The position numbers and the translations under genes were made by a program. The notes beneath the pieces were generated by a model that was given only the letters and a program-made list of their open reading frames with translations, was not told the origin of the DNA and made no database searches. Shown piece after piece: positions 8,975 to 19,081 of a DNA stretch of 64,000 nucleotides. This DNA is from Rhodanobacter sp. (lineage in GTDB: Bacteria; Pseudomonadota; Gammaproteobacteria; Xanthomonadales; Rhodanobacteraceae): NCBI GenBank assembly GCA_004298045.1, contig SCRM01000003.1, positions 43,738 to 107,737 of the forward strand, given 5' to 3'. The number at the start of each line of letters is the position of its first letter. Position 1 is the first letter of the stretch.

Positions 8975-11689
8975 ATGCAGTTGTCCCCGCTCCACATGCT
9001 TGGCTGGCTGGCGGCGTTCGCGCTCGCGCTGCCGGCGGGCGCGCAAACCCCGTACGCGGCCACCACAGTCGGCGGCGCCGGTACACGCACTGCCGTGACG
9101 CACTGGCAGATCCAGTCCACCGCCAAGGCGCCGTTCGCCGGCACGGACGTCTCTTCCCCCGCGTTCAAGCCCGCGGCGTGGTATCCGGTGAGCGGGCGTG
9201 CCACGGTCATGGCCGGGCTGTTGGAGAACGGCCTGTATCCCGACCTGTTCCACAGCGACAACCTGCGCGCGGTGCAGTCGCCCGACGCCAACGGCAAGGG
9301 CTTTGTGATCCCGTGGTGGTACCGCAGCACGTTCACGCTTGGTGCCCAGGCCGGCCTGCACACTCTGCTGCGTGCCAACGGCCTGATCGCCAGCGCCGAC
9401 GTGTGGGTAAACGGCCAGCAAGTGGCCAACCACGCCGACCTGGCCGGGGCCTACCCGGTGTACGAGATCGACGTGACCCACCTCGTGCACGCCGGCAACA
9501 ACGCCATCGCCCTGCGCGTGCATCCGGCCGACCCGCGCAACAGCCTGTCGATCAGCTGGGTGGATTGGAACCCGACCCCGCCGGACAACAACATGGGCCC
9601 GTGGCGCGGCGTGGACATCGTGCGCACCGGCGCGGTCGAGCTGCGCTTTGCGCACGTGTCGCCCAACCTCTCGCTGCCCGACCTGGCGCACGCGGATCTG
9701 ACGGTGAGCGTCGAGGCGCGCAACCTCGATGCCGTCGCCCGCCGCACGACGATTGCCGGCACCGTCGCCGGAGTGAAACTCACGCGCACGCTGACGCTTG
9801 CGCCGGGGCAGACGCAGACCGTCACCTTCACCCCGCAAACCGATCCGGGCCTGGCGCTCGATCATCCGCGCGTGTGGTGGCCCTATGCGATGGGCGCACA
9901 GCCGATGTACCAGCTTGCGCTCACGGCCGACGTCGATGGTGCCACCTCGGATACCGCGCAGGCGAGTTTCGGCATCCGCAGCGTCAGCGCGCACCTCACC
10001 GCTGACGGCTACCAGCAGTTCGTCGTCAACGGCAAGCCGCTCCTGATCCGCGGCGGCGGCTGGGCACCGGACATGTTCCTGCGCGACAACCCGGCGCGCA
10101 TGGCGGCGGAGTTTGCCTACGTGCGCAACCTCGGGCTCAATACCATCCGGCTGGAAGGCAAGCTCGAAAACACGCACTTCTACGACCTCGCCGACCGCGA
10201 GGGCGTGCTGATCCTCCCCGGCTGGGAGTGCTGCGACAAGTGGGAATCCGCGGCCAAAACCGGCGGCGCGCCGTGGGATGCGGCCGACACCAAGGTGGCC
10301 GCTGCGTCGATGGCCAGCGAAGCACGGCTGCTGCGCAACCATCCGTCGGTGATCGGCTTCCTGATCGGCAGTGACCATGCGCCGCCGCCGACGGTGGCGA
10401 AGATGTACGTGGACACGCTCCACGCCGAAGGCTGGAACCTGCCGATCGTCGCCGCTGCCGCCAAGGAAGGCACCGCCGAGACCGGGCCGTCGGGCATGAA
10501 GATGGACGGCCCGTACGCATGGATCCCGCCGAGCTACTGGTACGCGGACCAGCTCGGCGGTGCCTTCGGGTTCGACTCCGAAGTCGGCGCCGGCGCCACC
10601 ATCCCGCGGCTGGAGGACGTGCAGGCGATGCTCTCGCCACAGGAACAGGAAGCGCTGTGGAAATATCCGCAGACGCGGCAGTATCACGCTGCGGAGTCGT
10701 GGTCGCCGTTCTCCCGCCTCACGGCGTTCGACCACGCGCTGGCGCAGCGCTACGGCGCACCGAAAAACCTCGCCGACTACGTGGCCAAGGCGCAGCTCGA
10801 CAACTACGCCAACACGCGCGCGCAGTTCGAGGCGTTCAATGCGCACATGAACGCCACCAAGCCCGCCACCGGCGTGATCTACTGGATGCTCAACAACGCC
10901 TGGCCCTCGCTGCACTGGCACCTGTACAACTACGCACTGAACCCGGCCGGCGCGTATTTCGGCGCCAAAAAGGCCAATGAGCCGGTGCATATCCAGTACA
11001 GCTATGACACCCGCGGCATCGTGCTGGTGAACCACACGCTCGCCGCGCAGCACCACCTGTCGGCGCGCATCCGCGTGCGCAATCTCGACGGCAGCGTGCC
11101 CTTCGACCGCCACCTGCAAGGTCTCGACCTGGCCGGCAATCACGCCCAACAAGTGCTGGCGCTGCCCGTGCTCCAGCACCTGTCGCCCACGTATTTCGTC
11201 GAGCTGGAACTCGCCGCCGCCGATGGCACGCCGATCAGCCGCAACGTCTACTGGCTGTCGACCCGGCCCGACGTGCTCGACTGGGCGAAATCCAACTGGT
11301 ACCTGACGCCCCTCACCCAGTACGCCGATCTGACCGCGCTGCAAACGCTGCCCACCGCAACGAGCAGCGTGCATGCGAACGTGCAGCGCGAGGGTAACGA
11401 CGCGCTCGTCCGCGTGACGCTCAGCCTGCCGGCCACGGCCAAATCCGCGGCGCTGTTCCAGCACCTGGCGATCAAGCAGGCCGGCGGCGCGCGCGTGCTG
11501 CCGCTCACGTGGAGCGACAATGACGTCACGCTGTGGCCCGGCGAAGCGGTAACGTTGACCGCGCGTTACGCGGCCACCGCCGCCAACGCGCCGGTGGTCG
11601 TGGTGGATGGGTGGAACGCCCCCACTCACGAGATTCCGGTAACCGCATCCACCGCCAACAAGGCAGCCAAGGCAACCCGGCATCCATGA
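8975..11689 (+). CDS. GH2 glycoside hydrolase, exo-beta-D-glucosaminidase-like
   Basis: This 904-residue secreted or periplasmic enzyme has a signal peptide (about residues 1-23, ending AGAQ). The jelly-roll domain includes ASADVWVNGQ and VDWNPTPPDNNMGPWRGV; immunoglobulin-like and TIM-barrel domains follow. Instead of the usual Asn-Glu acid/base pair of GH2, it has IGSDHAP with Asp at residue 467, and GFDSEVGAG with Glu at 536. The Ser-Asp variant and the spacing match the exochitosanase subfamily (CsxA type, Asp469/Glu541), which removes glucosamine from the non-reducing end of chitosan. A mannosidase is the main alternative. ATG at 8975 follows GAAGGAG. Its TGA overlaps the LacI start. Confidence 0.8.
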   Translation: MQLSPLHMLGWLAAFALALPAGAQTPYAATTVGGAGTRTAVTHWQIQSTAKAPFAGTDVSSPAFKPAAWYPVSGRATVMAGLLENGLYPDLFHSDNLRAVQSPDANGKGFVIPWWYRSTFTLGAQAGLHTLLRANGLIASADVWVNGQQVANHADLAGAYPVYEIDVTHLVHAGNNAIALRVHPADPRNSLSISWVDWNPTPPDNNMGPWRGVDIVRTGAVELRFAHVSPNLSLPDLAHADLTVSVEARNLDAVARRTTIAGTVAGVKLTRTLTLAPGQTQTVTFTPQTDPGLALDHPRVWWPYAMGAQPMYQLALTADVDGATSDTAQASFGIRSVSAHLTADGYQQFVVNGKPLLIRGGGWAPDMFLRDNPARMAAEFAYVRNLGLNTIRLEGKLENTHFYDLADREGVLILPGWECCDKWESAAKTGGAPWDAADTKVAAASMASEARLLRNHPSVIGFLIGSDHAPPPTVAKMYVDTLHAEGWNLPIVAAAAKEGTAETGPSGMKMDGPYAWIPPSYWYADQLGGAFGFDSEVGAGATIPRLEDVQAMLSPQEQEALWKYPQTRQYHAAESWSPFSRLTAFDHALAQRYGAPKNLADYVAKAQLDNYANTRAQFEAFNAHMNATKPATGVIYWMLNNAWPSLHWHLYNYALNPAGAYFGAKKANEPVHIQYSYDTRGIVLVNHTLAAQHHLSARIRVRNLDGSVPFDRHLQGLDLAGNHAQQVLALPVLQHLSPTYFVELELAAADGTPISRNVYWLSTRPDVLDWAKSNWYLTPLTQYADLTALQTLPTATSSVHANVQREGNDALVRVTLSLPATAKSAALFQHLAIKQAGGARVLPLTWSDNDVTLWPGEAVTLTARYAATAANAPVVVVDGWNAPTHEIPVTASTANKAAKATRHP

Positions 11690-12699
11690 CCCGTGCCAAC
11701 ATCGACGACGTCGCCCGCACCGCGGGCGTATCCACCAAAACCGTATCGCGAGTGCTGAACAACGAGCCCAACGTGCGCGACGCCATGCGCGAGCGCGTAC
11801 TGGCCGCGGTCGCCACGCTGCATTACCGCCCGCTCACCTCGGCGCGCAGCCTCGCCACCAACCGCTCGTTCATGATCGGCCTGCTCTACGACAACCTCTC
11901 GCCGAGCTACATCATGGAGGTGCAGGCCGGCGTGCTTGCCGCGTGCGAAGCGCAGCGCTACAGCATGATGGTGCAGCCCCTGGTATCCACCGCCGCGGAT
12001 TTCGTCGAGCGCGTCGAGGACATCCTCTCGCGCCACCGGCCGGATGGCCTGATCCTCACGCCGCCGATCACCGACCACCCGCAGCTGCTCGCACGCCTGC
12101 GCGCCATGGCACTGCCGTTCGCCTCGATCGCCCCACACCACCCGGGGCACTGCATCGGCGCGATGCTGCGCGAACGCGAGGCGGCGGCGGCGATGGTGGC
12201 GCATCTGGTCGCGCTTGGGCACCGGCGCATCGCGCACATCCTCGGCGACCCCGAGCACGGCGCCGGCGTGTGGCGCCTGGCCGGCTTTCGCGACGGCCTG
12301 CACGCGGCGCGGCTCAAGGAAAACCCGGCGTGGATGGTTCCCGGCCGGTTCTCGTTCGAGTCCGGCGTGGAGGCGATGCGCAAGCTGCTTGCGTTGCCGG
12401 CCAAACGGCGTCCCACCGCCGTGTTCGCGGCCGACGACGACATGGCCGTGGGCGCGATCTGGGCCGCGGCCGAAGCCGGCGTGGCCGTGCCCGGCGACAT
12501 CTCCATCTGCGGTTTCGATGACACCGCCATCGCCACCCAGGTTTGGCCGCCCCTCACCACCATCCACCAACCCGTGCGCGACATGGGCCGGCGCGCCACC
12601 GAGGAACTGCTGCGTTGCATCCTGGGCAAAGGCGACGCCACCATGGTCGACGTCGGTTACGAGCTGCGCATCCGCGCGTCCACCGCTGCGCCGGCGTAG
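11686..12699 (+). CDS. LacI-family transcriptional regulator
   Basis: This 337-residue protein has an N-terminal LacI helix-turn-helix (IDDVARTAGVSTKTVSRVLN, then a hinge region HYRPLTSARSLATNR) and a periplasmic-binding-protein-like effector domain (FMIGLLYDN, PDGLILTPP, CGFDDTAIATQVWPPLTTI). It overlaps the GH2 stop by 4 bases (ATGA), so it is probably made from the same transcript. It is the obvious candidate to bind the TTGACA/TGTCAA palindrome at 3049-3064 and to sense the sugar released by the GH2 enzyme or its phosphate. The effector is unknown. Confidence 0.9.
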   Translation: MTRANIDDVARTAGVSTKTVSRVLNNEPNVRDAMRERVLAAVATLHYRPLTSARSLATNRSFMIGLLYDNLSPSYIMEVQAGVLAACEAQRYSMMVQPLVSTAADFVERVEDILSRHRPDGLILTPPITDHPQLLARLRAMALPFASIAPHHPGHCIGAMLREREAAAAMVAHLVALGHRRIAHILGDPEHGAGVWRLAGFRDGLHAARLKENPAWMVPGRFSFESGVEAMRKLLALPAKRRPTAVFAADDDMAVGAIWAAAEAGVAVPGDISICGFDDTAIATQVWPPLTTIHQPVRDMGRRATEELLRCILGKGDATMVDVGYELRIRASTAAPA

Positions 12700-12754
12700 G
12701 TCGGAATTCATCCCGACACGCTTTTCGCGAAGATCCGTCGGGCTGAGGTCCGAC
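12700..12754. repeat. REP-like double hairpin
   Basis: Two GTCGG...CCGAC stem-loops (12700-12717 and 12737-12754) flank a core ACGCTTTTCGCGA. The unit starts directly after the LacI stop codon. A related unit with the same core occurs at 16171-16214 (ACGCCTTTCGCGA then GTCGGGC/GCCCGAC), and two more GTCGGGCTTCAGTCCGA copies lie at 61485-61588. It is a dispersed intergenic palindromic element and may act as a 3' end stabiliser. Confidence 0.6.
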
Positions 12755-12779
12755 CCACAAGCGTCTTGAGGAGTCCCGC

Positions 12780-13598
12780 ATGCCCAGCCAATTCCATTTC
12801 ATCTCCGGCATGCCGCGTGCCGGCAGTACCTTGCTGGCGGCGGTACTCAACCAGAACCCGCGCTTTCGCGCCGGCATGACCAGTCCGCTGGCCGACATCC
12901 TCGGCGTGGCGCTTGCCGAGGCCAGCGGCAAGAACGATTTCGCGCATGCGGTGACCGACGCACAGCGCACCGCGATGCTGCGCGGGCTGGTGCAGAGCTT
13001 TTATGCCGACGCACCGGCGGACGGCGTGGTGTTCGACACCAGCCGCCTGTGGTGCAGCCGCCTGCCGCTCTTGGCCGCCCTGTTTCCGCAGGCCAAGGTC
13101 ATTGCCTGCGTGCGCCAGTTGCCGTGGGTGCTGGACAGCATGGAGCGCCTGGTGCGCCAGCAGCCGGTGAACGTGAGCAAGGTGTTCCGCTACGACACCA
13201 ACACCACCGTGTATTCGCGGGTGGAAGCACTGACCGACCCGCGCGGCATGGTGGGCTTCGGCTTCCAGGCCACCAAGGACGCGTTCTACGGCCAGTACGC
13301 CCCGGGCCACCTGCTGCTGCTCACCTACGAAAGCCTGGTGCGCGACCCGGAGGCGGCCATGCGCGCGGTGTACCAGTTCCTCGGCGAGCCATGGTTCGCG
13401 CACGATTTCGACCACCTCGCCTACGCCGCCGACGAGTTCGACGCCCGCGTCGGCCTGCCCGGCCTGCACACCGTGCGGCCCAAGCTCGCCGCGGTGGAAC
13501 GCGCCACGGTGTTGCCGCGCGAAATCTTTGCGCGCTTCCTGCATGAATCGTTCTGGATGGATCCGAAAAACAACGTCAGCGGGATCCCGGTGATCTGA
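12780..13598 (+). CDS. sulfotransferase family protein
   Basis: This 272-residue protein starts QFHFISGMPRAGSTLLAAVL, the 5'-phosphosulfate-binding loop that grips PAPS in sulfotransferases. A later stretch, KVIACVRQLPWVLDSMERL, fits the 3'-phosphate-binding strand (R and S residues), and LLLLTYESLVRDPEAAM fits the usual LL-YE-L--DP motif. It would move a sulfuryl group from PAPS to an unknown acceptor; some bacterial members modify tyrosine, sugars or lipids. GAGGAG precedes the ATG at 12780. The neighbours give no acceptor clue, and no PAPS-making genes are in the window. Confidence 0.8.
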   Translation: MPSQFHFISGMPRAGSTLLAAVLNQNPRFRAGMTSPLADILGVALAEASGKNDFAHAVTDAQRTAMLRGLVQSFYADAPADGVVFDTSRLWCSRLPLLAALFPQAKVIACVRQLPWVLDSMERLVRQQPVNVSKVFRYDTNTTVYSRVEALTDPRGMVGFGFQATKDAFYGQYAPGHLLLLTYESLVRDPEAAMRAVYQFLGEPWFAHDFDHLAYAADEFDARVGLPGLHTVRPKLAAVERATVLPREIFARFLHESFWMDPKNNVSGIPVI

Positions 13599-13669
13599 AC
13601 CACCATGATGCACCGCGCGTAGGCCAGCTTTGCGCCTGACGCGGCCCAACCATCACCCGCGCGAAACCG

Positions 13670-13948
13670 TCACTTGAGGTAGCTGCGCAACACGGCAATC
13701 AATTCGTCCGCGCCCTGGGCGCGGGCGGCGTTGCCGCGGACACCGGGCGCGGCGACGTGCTCGCGGATGTGCCCTTCCATCACCTCCACCATCAGGCCCT
13801 GGATCGCGCCGCGGATGCCGGCGATCTGGTGCAACACGTCGCCGCAGGCCTGTTCGCCGTCGATCGCGCGTTCCAGTGCCTCCACCTGGCCGCGCAGGCG
13901 GCGGACACGCGCCAGCAACCGGGGCTTGTCGCGGGTGATGTGGCTCAT
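13670..13948 (-). CDS. CsoR/RcnR/FrmR-family repressor
   Basis: This 92-residue all-helical repressor reads MSHITRDKPRLLARVRRLRG at the N-terminus and ends LIAVLRSYLK. His3, Cys35 (EQACGDVL), His60 and His64 (EGHIREH) form the ligand pattern of nickel/cobalt RcnR; formaldehyde-sensing FrmR proteins share the fold but usually lack the His64 equivalent. It is divergent from an EamA-type exporter 45 bases away, with repeat half-sites in the spacer, so derepression of the exporter by a metal or aldehyde is likely. The ligand cannot be settled from sequence alone. Confidence 0.85.
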   Translation of the reverse strand: MSHITRDKPRLLARVRRLRGQVEALERAIDGEQACGDVLHQIAGIRGAIQGLMVEVMEGHIREHVAAPGVRGNAARAQGADELIAVLRSYLK

Positions 13949-13965
13949 GCTCGACCTCGACGTCA

Positions 13966-13990
13966 TATAGAGTACCTGGGTATAGTACCC
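13966..13990. promoter_or_regulatory. probable CsoR-family operator
   Basis: The 45-base spacer between the repressor and exporter starts contains two direct half-sites, TATAGAGTACC and TATAGTACCC, separated by TGGG. The second is also part of a 13-bp palindrome GGGTATAGTACCC (13978-13990). A/T-rich ends around a short G/C tract are typical of CsoR, RcnR and FrmR operators. It sits close enough to both starts to block both promoters. Confidence 0.6.
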
Positions 13991-13993
13991 GAA

Positions 13994-14920
13994 ATGACCC
14001 GTGACCACGCCTTTCCGCTGTCGTCCGCGATGGCCGCGTTGGCGGCCGCCGCCTTGTTCGGTGCCAGTACGCCACTGGCAAAGGCATTGCTGCGCGATGT
14101 CACCCCGGTGCTGTTGGCCGGCCTGCTGTACCTGGGCAGCGGCCTCGGCCTCACCGTGATCCGCCTGCTGCGCGACCGTGGCTGGCGCGCGCCCGGGCTG
14201 CGCGCCCGCGAGTGGCTGTGGTTGCTGGCGGCTGTCGGCTTGGGCGGCGTGGTCGGCCCGGTATTGCTGATGCTCGGCTTGACGCGCACCTCGGCGGCTT
14301 CCGCCTCGCTGTTGCTGAACCTGGAAGCCGTGCTGACCGCGGCGATTGCGTGGCTGGTGTTTCGTGAGAACGCCAACCGCCGCATCGTCTTCGGTTTCAC
14401 GCTGATCGTGGCCGGCGCGGTCCTGCTTGCGCTGCCGTGGTCGGGCCAGGCACTGCAATTCGGCCATGGCGCGCTGCTGGTCGCCGGCGCCTGCCTGTGT
14501 TGGGCGCTGGACAACAACTTCACCTGCCGGGTGTCGAACTCAGACGCCGTGTTCATTGCCGGGTTGAAGGGCTGGATCGCCGGCATCGTCAACACCGCGG
14601 TCGCACTGTGGATGGGTGCCCAGCTGCCGGCGCCGGCCATCATCGGTTCGGCCCTGGGCGTCGGCCTGCTCGGTTACGGCGTGAGCCTGGTGCTGTTCGT
14701 GCTGGCCCTGCGCGGCGTCGGCTCGGCGCGCACGGGCGCGTATTTCTCGACTGCCCCGTTCATCGGGGCCGCCCTCGCCATCCTGGCCTTCGGCGAACAC
14801 GCCTCGCCGGTGTTCTGGCTGGCCGCCGTCTTGATGGGCGTTGGCGTATGGCTGCACCTCACCGAACGGCACGCGCATCTCGGCGTGCCCAAACGGCAAG
14901 CGTCCACGCCGCGCGCGTGA
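13994..14920 (+). CDS. EamA/DMT-family transporter
   Basis: This 308-residue inner-membrane protein has ten predicted helices in two EamA repeats (AALAAAALFGASTPLAKALL near the N-terminus and LLVAGACLCWALDNN in the second half). DMT-family carriers export metabolites, amines or ions. The start ATG at 13994 lies only 3 bases after the operator palindrome, so the transcript leader must be very short. Its divergent partner is an RcnR/FrmR-type repressor, which suggests the substrate or inducer is a metal ion or reactive aldehyde adduct; this is an inference from position. Confidence 0.8.
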   Translation: MTRDHAFPLSSAMAALAAAALFGASTPLAKALLRDVTPVLLAGLLYLGSGLGLTVIRLLRDRGWRAPGLRAREWLWLLAAVGLGGVVGPVLLMLGLTRTSAASASLLLNLEAVLTAAIAWLVFRENANRRIVFGFTLIVAGAVLLALPWSGQALQFGHGALLVAGACLCWALDNNFTCRVSNSDAVFIAGLKGWIAGIVNTAVALWMGAQLPAPAIIGSALGVGLLGYGVSLVLFVLALRGVGSARTGAYFSTAPFIGAALAILAFGEHASPVFWLAAVLMGVGVWLHLTERHAHLGVPKRQASTPRA

Positions 14921-15022
14921 GCGCGCCCGTTTCGCGCCACTGCCGCTGCCGTTATCCTGCAGGCGGCGCGACGCTGATGCGCCGCCACCGCTCCGCCCGG
15001 AGCCGCAGTCAACCGCACGACC

Positions 15023-16093
<1,071 letters not shown>

Positions 16094-16159
16094 TCGGGGA
16101 TGCGGGATTCGGAAAACCAAAAGCGCTGCGCGAGGACGGCAGCGCTTATGCGGGTCGAA

Positions 16160-16281
16160 CGTCAGCCCCAAAACGCCTTTCGCGAGATACCTGTCGGGCC
16201 GAAGCCCGACCGACAAGAGCTCGCACCTCGCCACAAGCCGCTTCGACGAATCCCCAATCCCGAATTCCCAATCTCGGCCGC
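16160..16281. repeat. REP-like unit and GAATCCC-type repeats
   Basis: The convergent spacer between queG and the ABC operon holds a core ACGCCTTTCGCGA followed by a perfect GTCGGGC/GCCCGAC hairpin (16193-16210), then degenerate heptamers (GAATCCC, CAATCCC, GAATTCC) at 16248-16275. Both repeat types recur elsewhere in the window. No gene is seen here. Confidence 0.55.
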
Positions 16282-16283
16282 AC

Positions 16284-17111
16284 TCAACCAGACGTTGCCG
16301 CAAACCCCTTCACCAGCTTGTTGAACAGGAGGCCATAGGCAATGGCGAGCGGGATGGCGACGATCGCACCGGCGGCCATCAGCGACTGCCAGAAATAGAT
16401 GTCGCCGCGGATCAGCTCGATCGGCACGCCGGCGCTGACCGTGCGGGCGGCGGTGGAGCTGACGAACGAGGCCGCGTAGATGTAGTCGCTGAGCGAGAGC
16501 GCAAAGGCGAACACCACGCAGGTGGCAATGCCCGGCATCGCCAGCGGCAGCGAGACGCGACGAAACGCCTGCCAGCGCGAACAACCATCGGTCATCGCCG
16601 CATCTTCCAGGTCGCGCGGGATCGACTTGAAGAACCCGAGCAGCAGCCAGGTGCAGAACGGCACCGTGATCGTCGGGTACACCAGCACCAACGCCCACAC
16701 CGTGTTGGCCGCGTGCGCAAAGCTGATGAGCTGGTAGAGCGGGATGAACAGCAGCGTCGGCGGAATCAGGTACACCAGAAACACCGCAATGCCCGAGCGC
16801 TCGCCCCAGCGCCCGACCAGCCGCGCCAGGCTGTACGCCGCCGGCACTGCCAGCACCAGCGTGATGACCACCACCAGCACGCCGATGAACAGTGAGTTCC
16901 ACAGAAACGTCGGGTAATGCGTGCTGGTGAAGAGATACTCGATGTGCTTGAGCGTCGGCGGCAGGTTGTAGAGAAACGGATTGTTGTCGACGTTGTAGAG
17001 ATCGGAATCCTCCTTGAACGCGGTGATCACCATCCACGCCACGGGAAACACCGAGAACAACGCGAACAGGAACAAACCCAGATAAAAACCCGATTTGCGT
17101 ACGTAGCGCAT
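16284..17111 (-). CDS. sugar ABC transporter permease (MalG type)
   Basis: This 275-residue inner-membrane protein has six helices. The cytoplasmic EAA loop reads EDAAMTDGCSRWQAFRRVSLPLAMPGI, which docks onto the ATPase. Its size and the N-terminal helix GLFLFALFSVFPVAWMVITA place it with the MalG-like subunits of CUT1 carbohydrate importers. It is the last gene of the four-gene operon SBP-ATPase-permease-permease. The sugar cannot be read from the sequence. Confidence 0.88.
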   Translation of the reverse strand: MRYVRKSGFYLGLFLFALFSVFPVAWMVITAFKEDSDLYNVDNNPFLYNLPPTLKHIEYLFTSTHYPTFLWNSLFIGVLVVVITLVLAVPAAYSLARLVGRWGERSGIAVFLVYLIPPTLLFIPLYQLISFAHAANTVWALVLVYPTITVPFCTWLLLGFFKSIPRDLEDAAMTDGCSRWQAFRRVSLPLAMPGIATCVVFAFALSLSDYIYAASFVSSTAARTVSAGVPIELIRGDIYFWQSLMAAGAIVAIPLAIAYGLLFNKLVKGFAATSG

Positions 17112-17120
17112 GGCCGTCTC

Positions 17121-18059
17121 CTAGCGCGTCTGCGAGCGGTAAGCCGCACGCAGCGCCCAGATCGCACCGGCCAGCAGCACCGGAAACATGAACAATGCAA
17201 TCGCCGCGCCCTGACTGAGCGCGCCGCCCTCGATGCCTTTTTCATACGCCCAGAACGGCAGAAGCTGGGTGGCGTAGCCTGGCCCGCCGCGCGTGGTGAT
17301 CGCCACGATCGCCATGTCGCCAAACACTAGCAGCGCCGCAAACATCGTCGCCACCACCAAGATCGGAAACATCGCCGGGATGCTGATCTGGAACAGCGTG
17401 CGGAAAATGCCGGCGCCGTCCACCTGCGCTTGTTCGAGGATATCGGCCGGAATCGATACCCGCCCGGCCAGCACGATCACCGTCGCCAAGGGCAGGATGC
17501 GCCACACGTTGATGAGGGTGATCGAGGCGAGCCCGAGCCACTCCTGACCGTAGTAGTAGAGGTGCATCTGCGGTCCCCAGATCGTGCCGGGGCCAAGCAA
17601 ACCCAGGTGCCGGAACAGCCAGTCGATCGGACTGAACTGCGAATCGAGCAGCCACAGCCAGTTGACCGCGGCGAGCGACACCGGCATTGCCCACGGCAGG
17701 ATGATGAGGATCTGGAACAGCCACTTGCCGCGGAAATCGCGGGCCAGGAGTTCCGACTCGATGGTGGCGAAGATCAGGATCAGCACCACCGTGGCCACGG
17801 TGACGATGACGCTGTTGCGCAGGCCCATCAGAAACTCGGGCTCGTGCACCGCGGCCACGTAGTTCTGGAAACCGACGAACCCATGCACGCCGGGCGCGCC
17901 CACGGTGGCGCTCGCCATGCTGAGCGCGATGGCGATGAAAAACGGCACCGCCACCAGCAGCACGATATAGAGCAGTGCCGGCGACAGCATCAGCACGCCC
18001 AGCAGGCCCGGCCGGTCGCCCACGCCCAGCCGCGCGTCCGCCTGCGGCACCGCGTTCAT
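17121..18059 (-). CDS. sugar ABC transporter permease (MalF/UgpA type)
   Basis: This 312-residue partner permease has six predicted helices and an EAA loop (LEQAQVDGAGIFRTLFQISIP). It lacks the extra N-terminal domain of E. coli MalF and so resembles UgpA. Its ATG overlaps the ATPase stop by 4 bases (ATGA at 18056-18059), and only 9 bases separate its stop from the next permease, so the subunits are co-translated. It forms the membrane pore of the importer with the MalG-type protein. Confidence 0.88.
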   Translation of the reverse strand: MNAVPQADARLGVGDRPGLLGVLMLSPALLYIVLLVAVPFFIAIALSMASATVGAPGVHGFVGFQNYVAAVHEPEFLMGLRNSVIVTVATVVLILIFATIESELLARDFRGKWLFQILIILPWAMPVSLAAVNWLWLLDSQFSPIDWLFRHLGLLGPGTIWGPQMHLYYYGQEWLGLASITLINVWRILPLATVIVLAGRVSIPADILEQAQVDGAGIFRTLFQISIPAMFPILVVATMFAALLVFGDMAIVAITTRGGPGYATQLLPFWAYEKGIEGGALSQGAAIALFMFPVLLAGAIWALRAAYRSQTR

Positions 18060-19081
18060 GCCGTCACCCGCAAACCGGTCTTGGCGTCGAACAGGTGCAG
18101 CTCGGCGCGCGGCACGGTGAACACGTGGTCGCTGCCCACTTCGAGCGTGGTCACCACCTGCGGCGACACGTGCGCGATGAATTTCTGCGCGGCTTCGCCC
18201 GCGCCCTGCACCGCGTAGATCTGCCAGGTGGAGCCAAGAAACTCCAGCTCGACGATGCGCGCGGTCACCGCGAACTGGTCGCTCGCCACCGGCGTGCCCG
18301 CCCGGCTGACGCCAATGCCTTCGGGGCGAAAGCCGATGATCTTGCCTTCGGCCGCGATCAGGTTCATCGGCGGGCTGCCGAGGAAGCCGGCGACAAAGGT
18401 ATCCGCGGGCGCACCGTACAGTTCCTTGGGCGTGCCGACCTGGCGCACGCGACCAGCTTTCATCACCGCGATGCGGTCGCCCATGCCGAGCGCTTCGAGC
18501 TGATCGTGGGTGACATACACGGTGGTGACCTTGGTGCGGTCATGCAGTTGCCGCAGCTCGCTGCGCGCCATCGCGCGCACCTGCGCGTCGAGCGAGCTGA
18601 GCGGCTCGTCGAACACGTACAGCGCGGGGTCGCGCACCAGCGCACGGGCCAGCGCCACTTTCTGCTTTTCGCCGCCGGAAAGCCGCACCGGGCTGCGTTC
18701 AAGCAGCGCGGTGATGCCCATCGTCTGCGCCGCCTTGGCTACCCGCGCGTCGCGCTCGGCCTTGGGCACGCCGCGCGCCTTGAGCGGGAAGGCGATGTTC
18801 TTCGCCACCGACATGTTGGGGTAGAGCGCGTAGCTCTGGAACACCATCGACACGTTGCGCGCGCGCGGCGGCAGATGGGTCACATCCTGGTCGCCAATCA
18901 GCACTTGCCCGATGGTCGGCGTTTCCAGCCCGGCGATCATGCGCATCGTCGTGCTCTTGCCGCAGCCGGAGGGCCCGAGAATGGCGAGAAACTCGCCATC
19001 GGCCACCGTGAGGTCGATGCCGTCCACCGCGTGTGCGGCGCCGTAATGTTTGTGGATACCGCGTAATTCCAGCGTTGCCAT
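18056..19081 (-). CDS. sugar ABC transporter ATPase (UgpC/MsmK type)
   Basis: This 341-residue ATPase has Walker A GPSGCGKST, the signature LSGGEKQKVALARALV, Walker B LYVFDEPLSSLDA and the switch His in YVTHDQLEALGM. A C-terminal TOBE-like regulatory region (FRPEGIGVSRAG) is typical of CUT1 ATPases such as MalK and UgpC. ATG at 19081 (MATLELRGIHKHYG) has a GGGGAAG site upstream and is preferred over the longer frame to 19108. It powers import by hydrolysing ATP. Confidence 0.9.
   Translation of the reverse strand: MATLELRGIHKHYGAAHAVDGIDLTVADGEFLAILGPSGCGKSTTMRMIAGLETPTIGQVLIGDQDVTHLPPRARNVSMVFQSYALYPNMSVAKNIAFPLKARGVPKAERDARVAKAAQTMGITALLERSPVRLSGGEKQKVALARALVRDPALYVFDEPLSSLDAQVRAMARSELRQLHDRTKVTTVYVTHDQLEALGMGDRIAVMKAGRVRQVGTPKELYGAPADTFVAGFLGSPPMNLIAAEGKIIGFRPEGIGVSRAGTPVASDQFAVTARIVELEFLGSTWQIYAVQGAGEAAQKFIAHVSPQVVTTLEVGSDHVFTVPRAELHLFDAKTGLRVTA

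Noticed and set aside
4823..11683. Minus-strand frames of 917 and 1005 codons opposite the TonB receptor and GH2 genes
   Set aside because: No signal peptide or domain that fits, and the plus-strand genes have complete family motifs.
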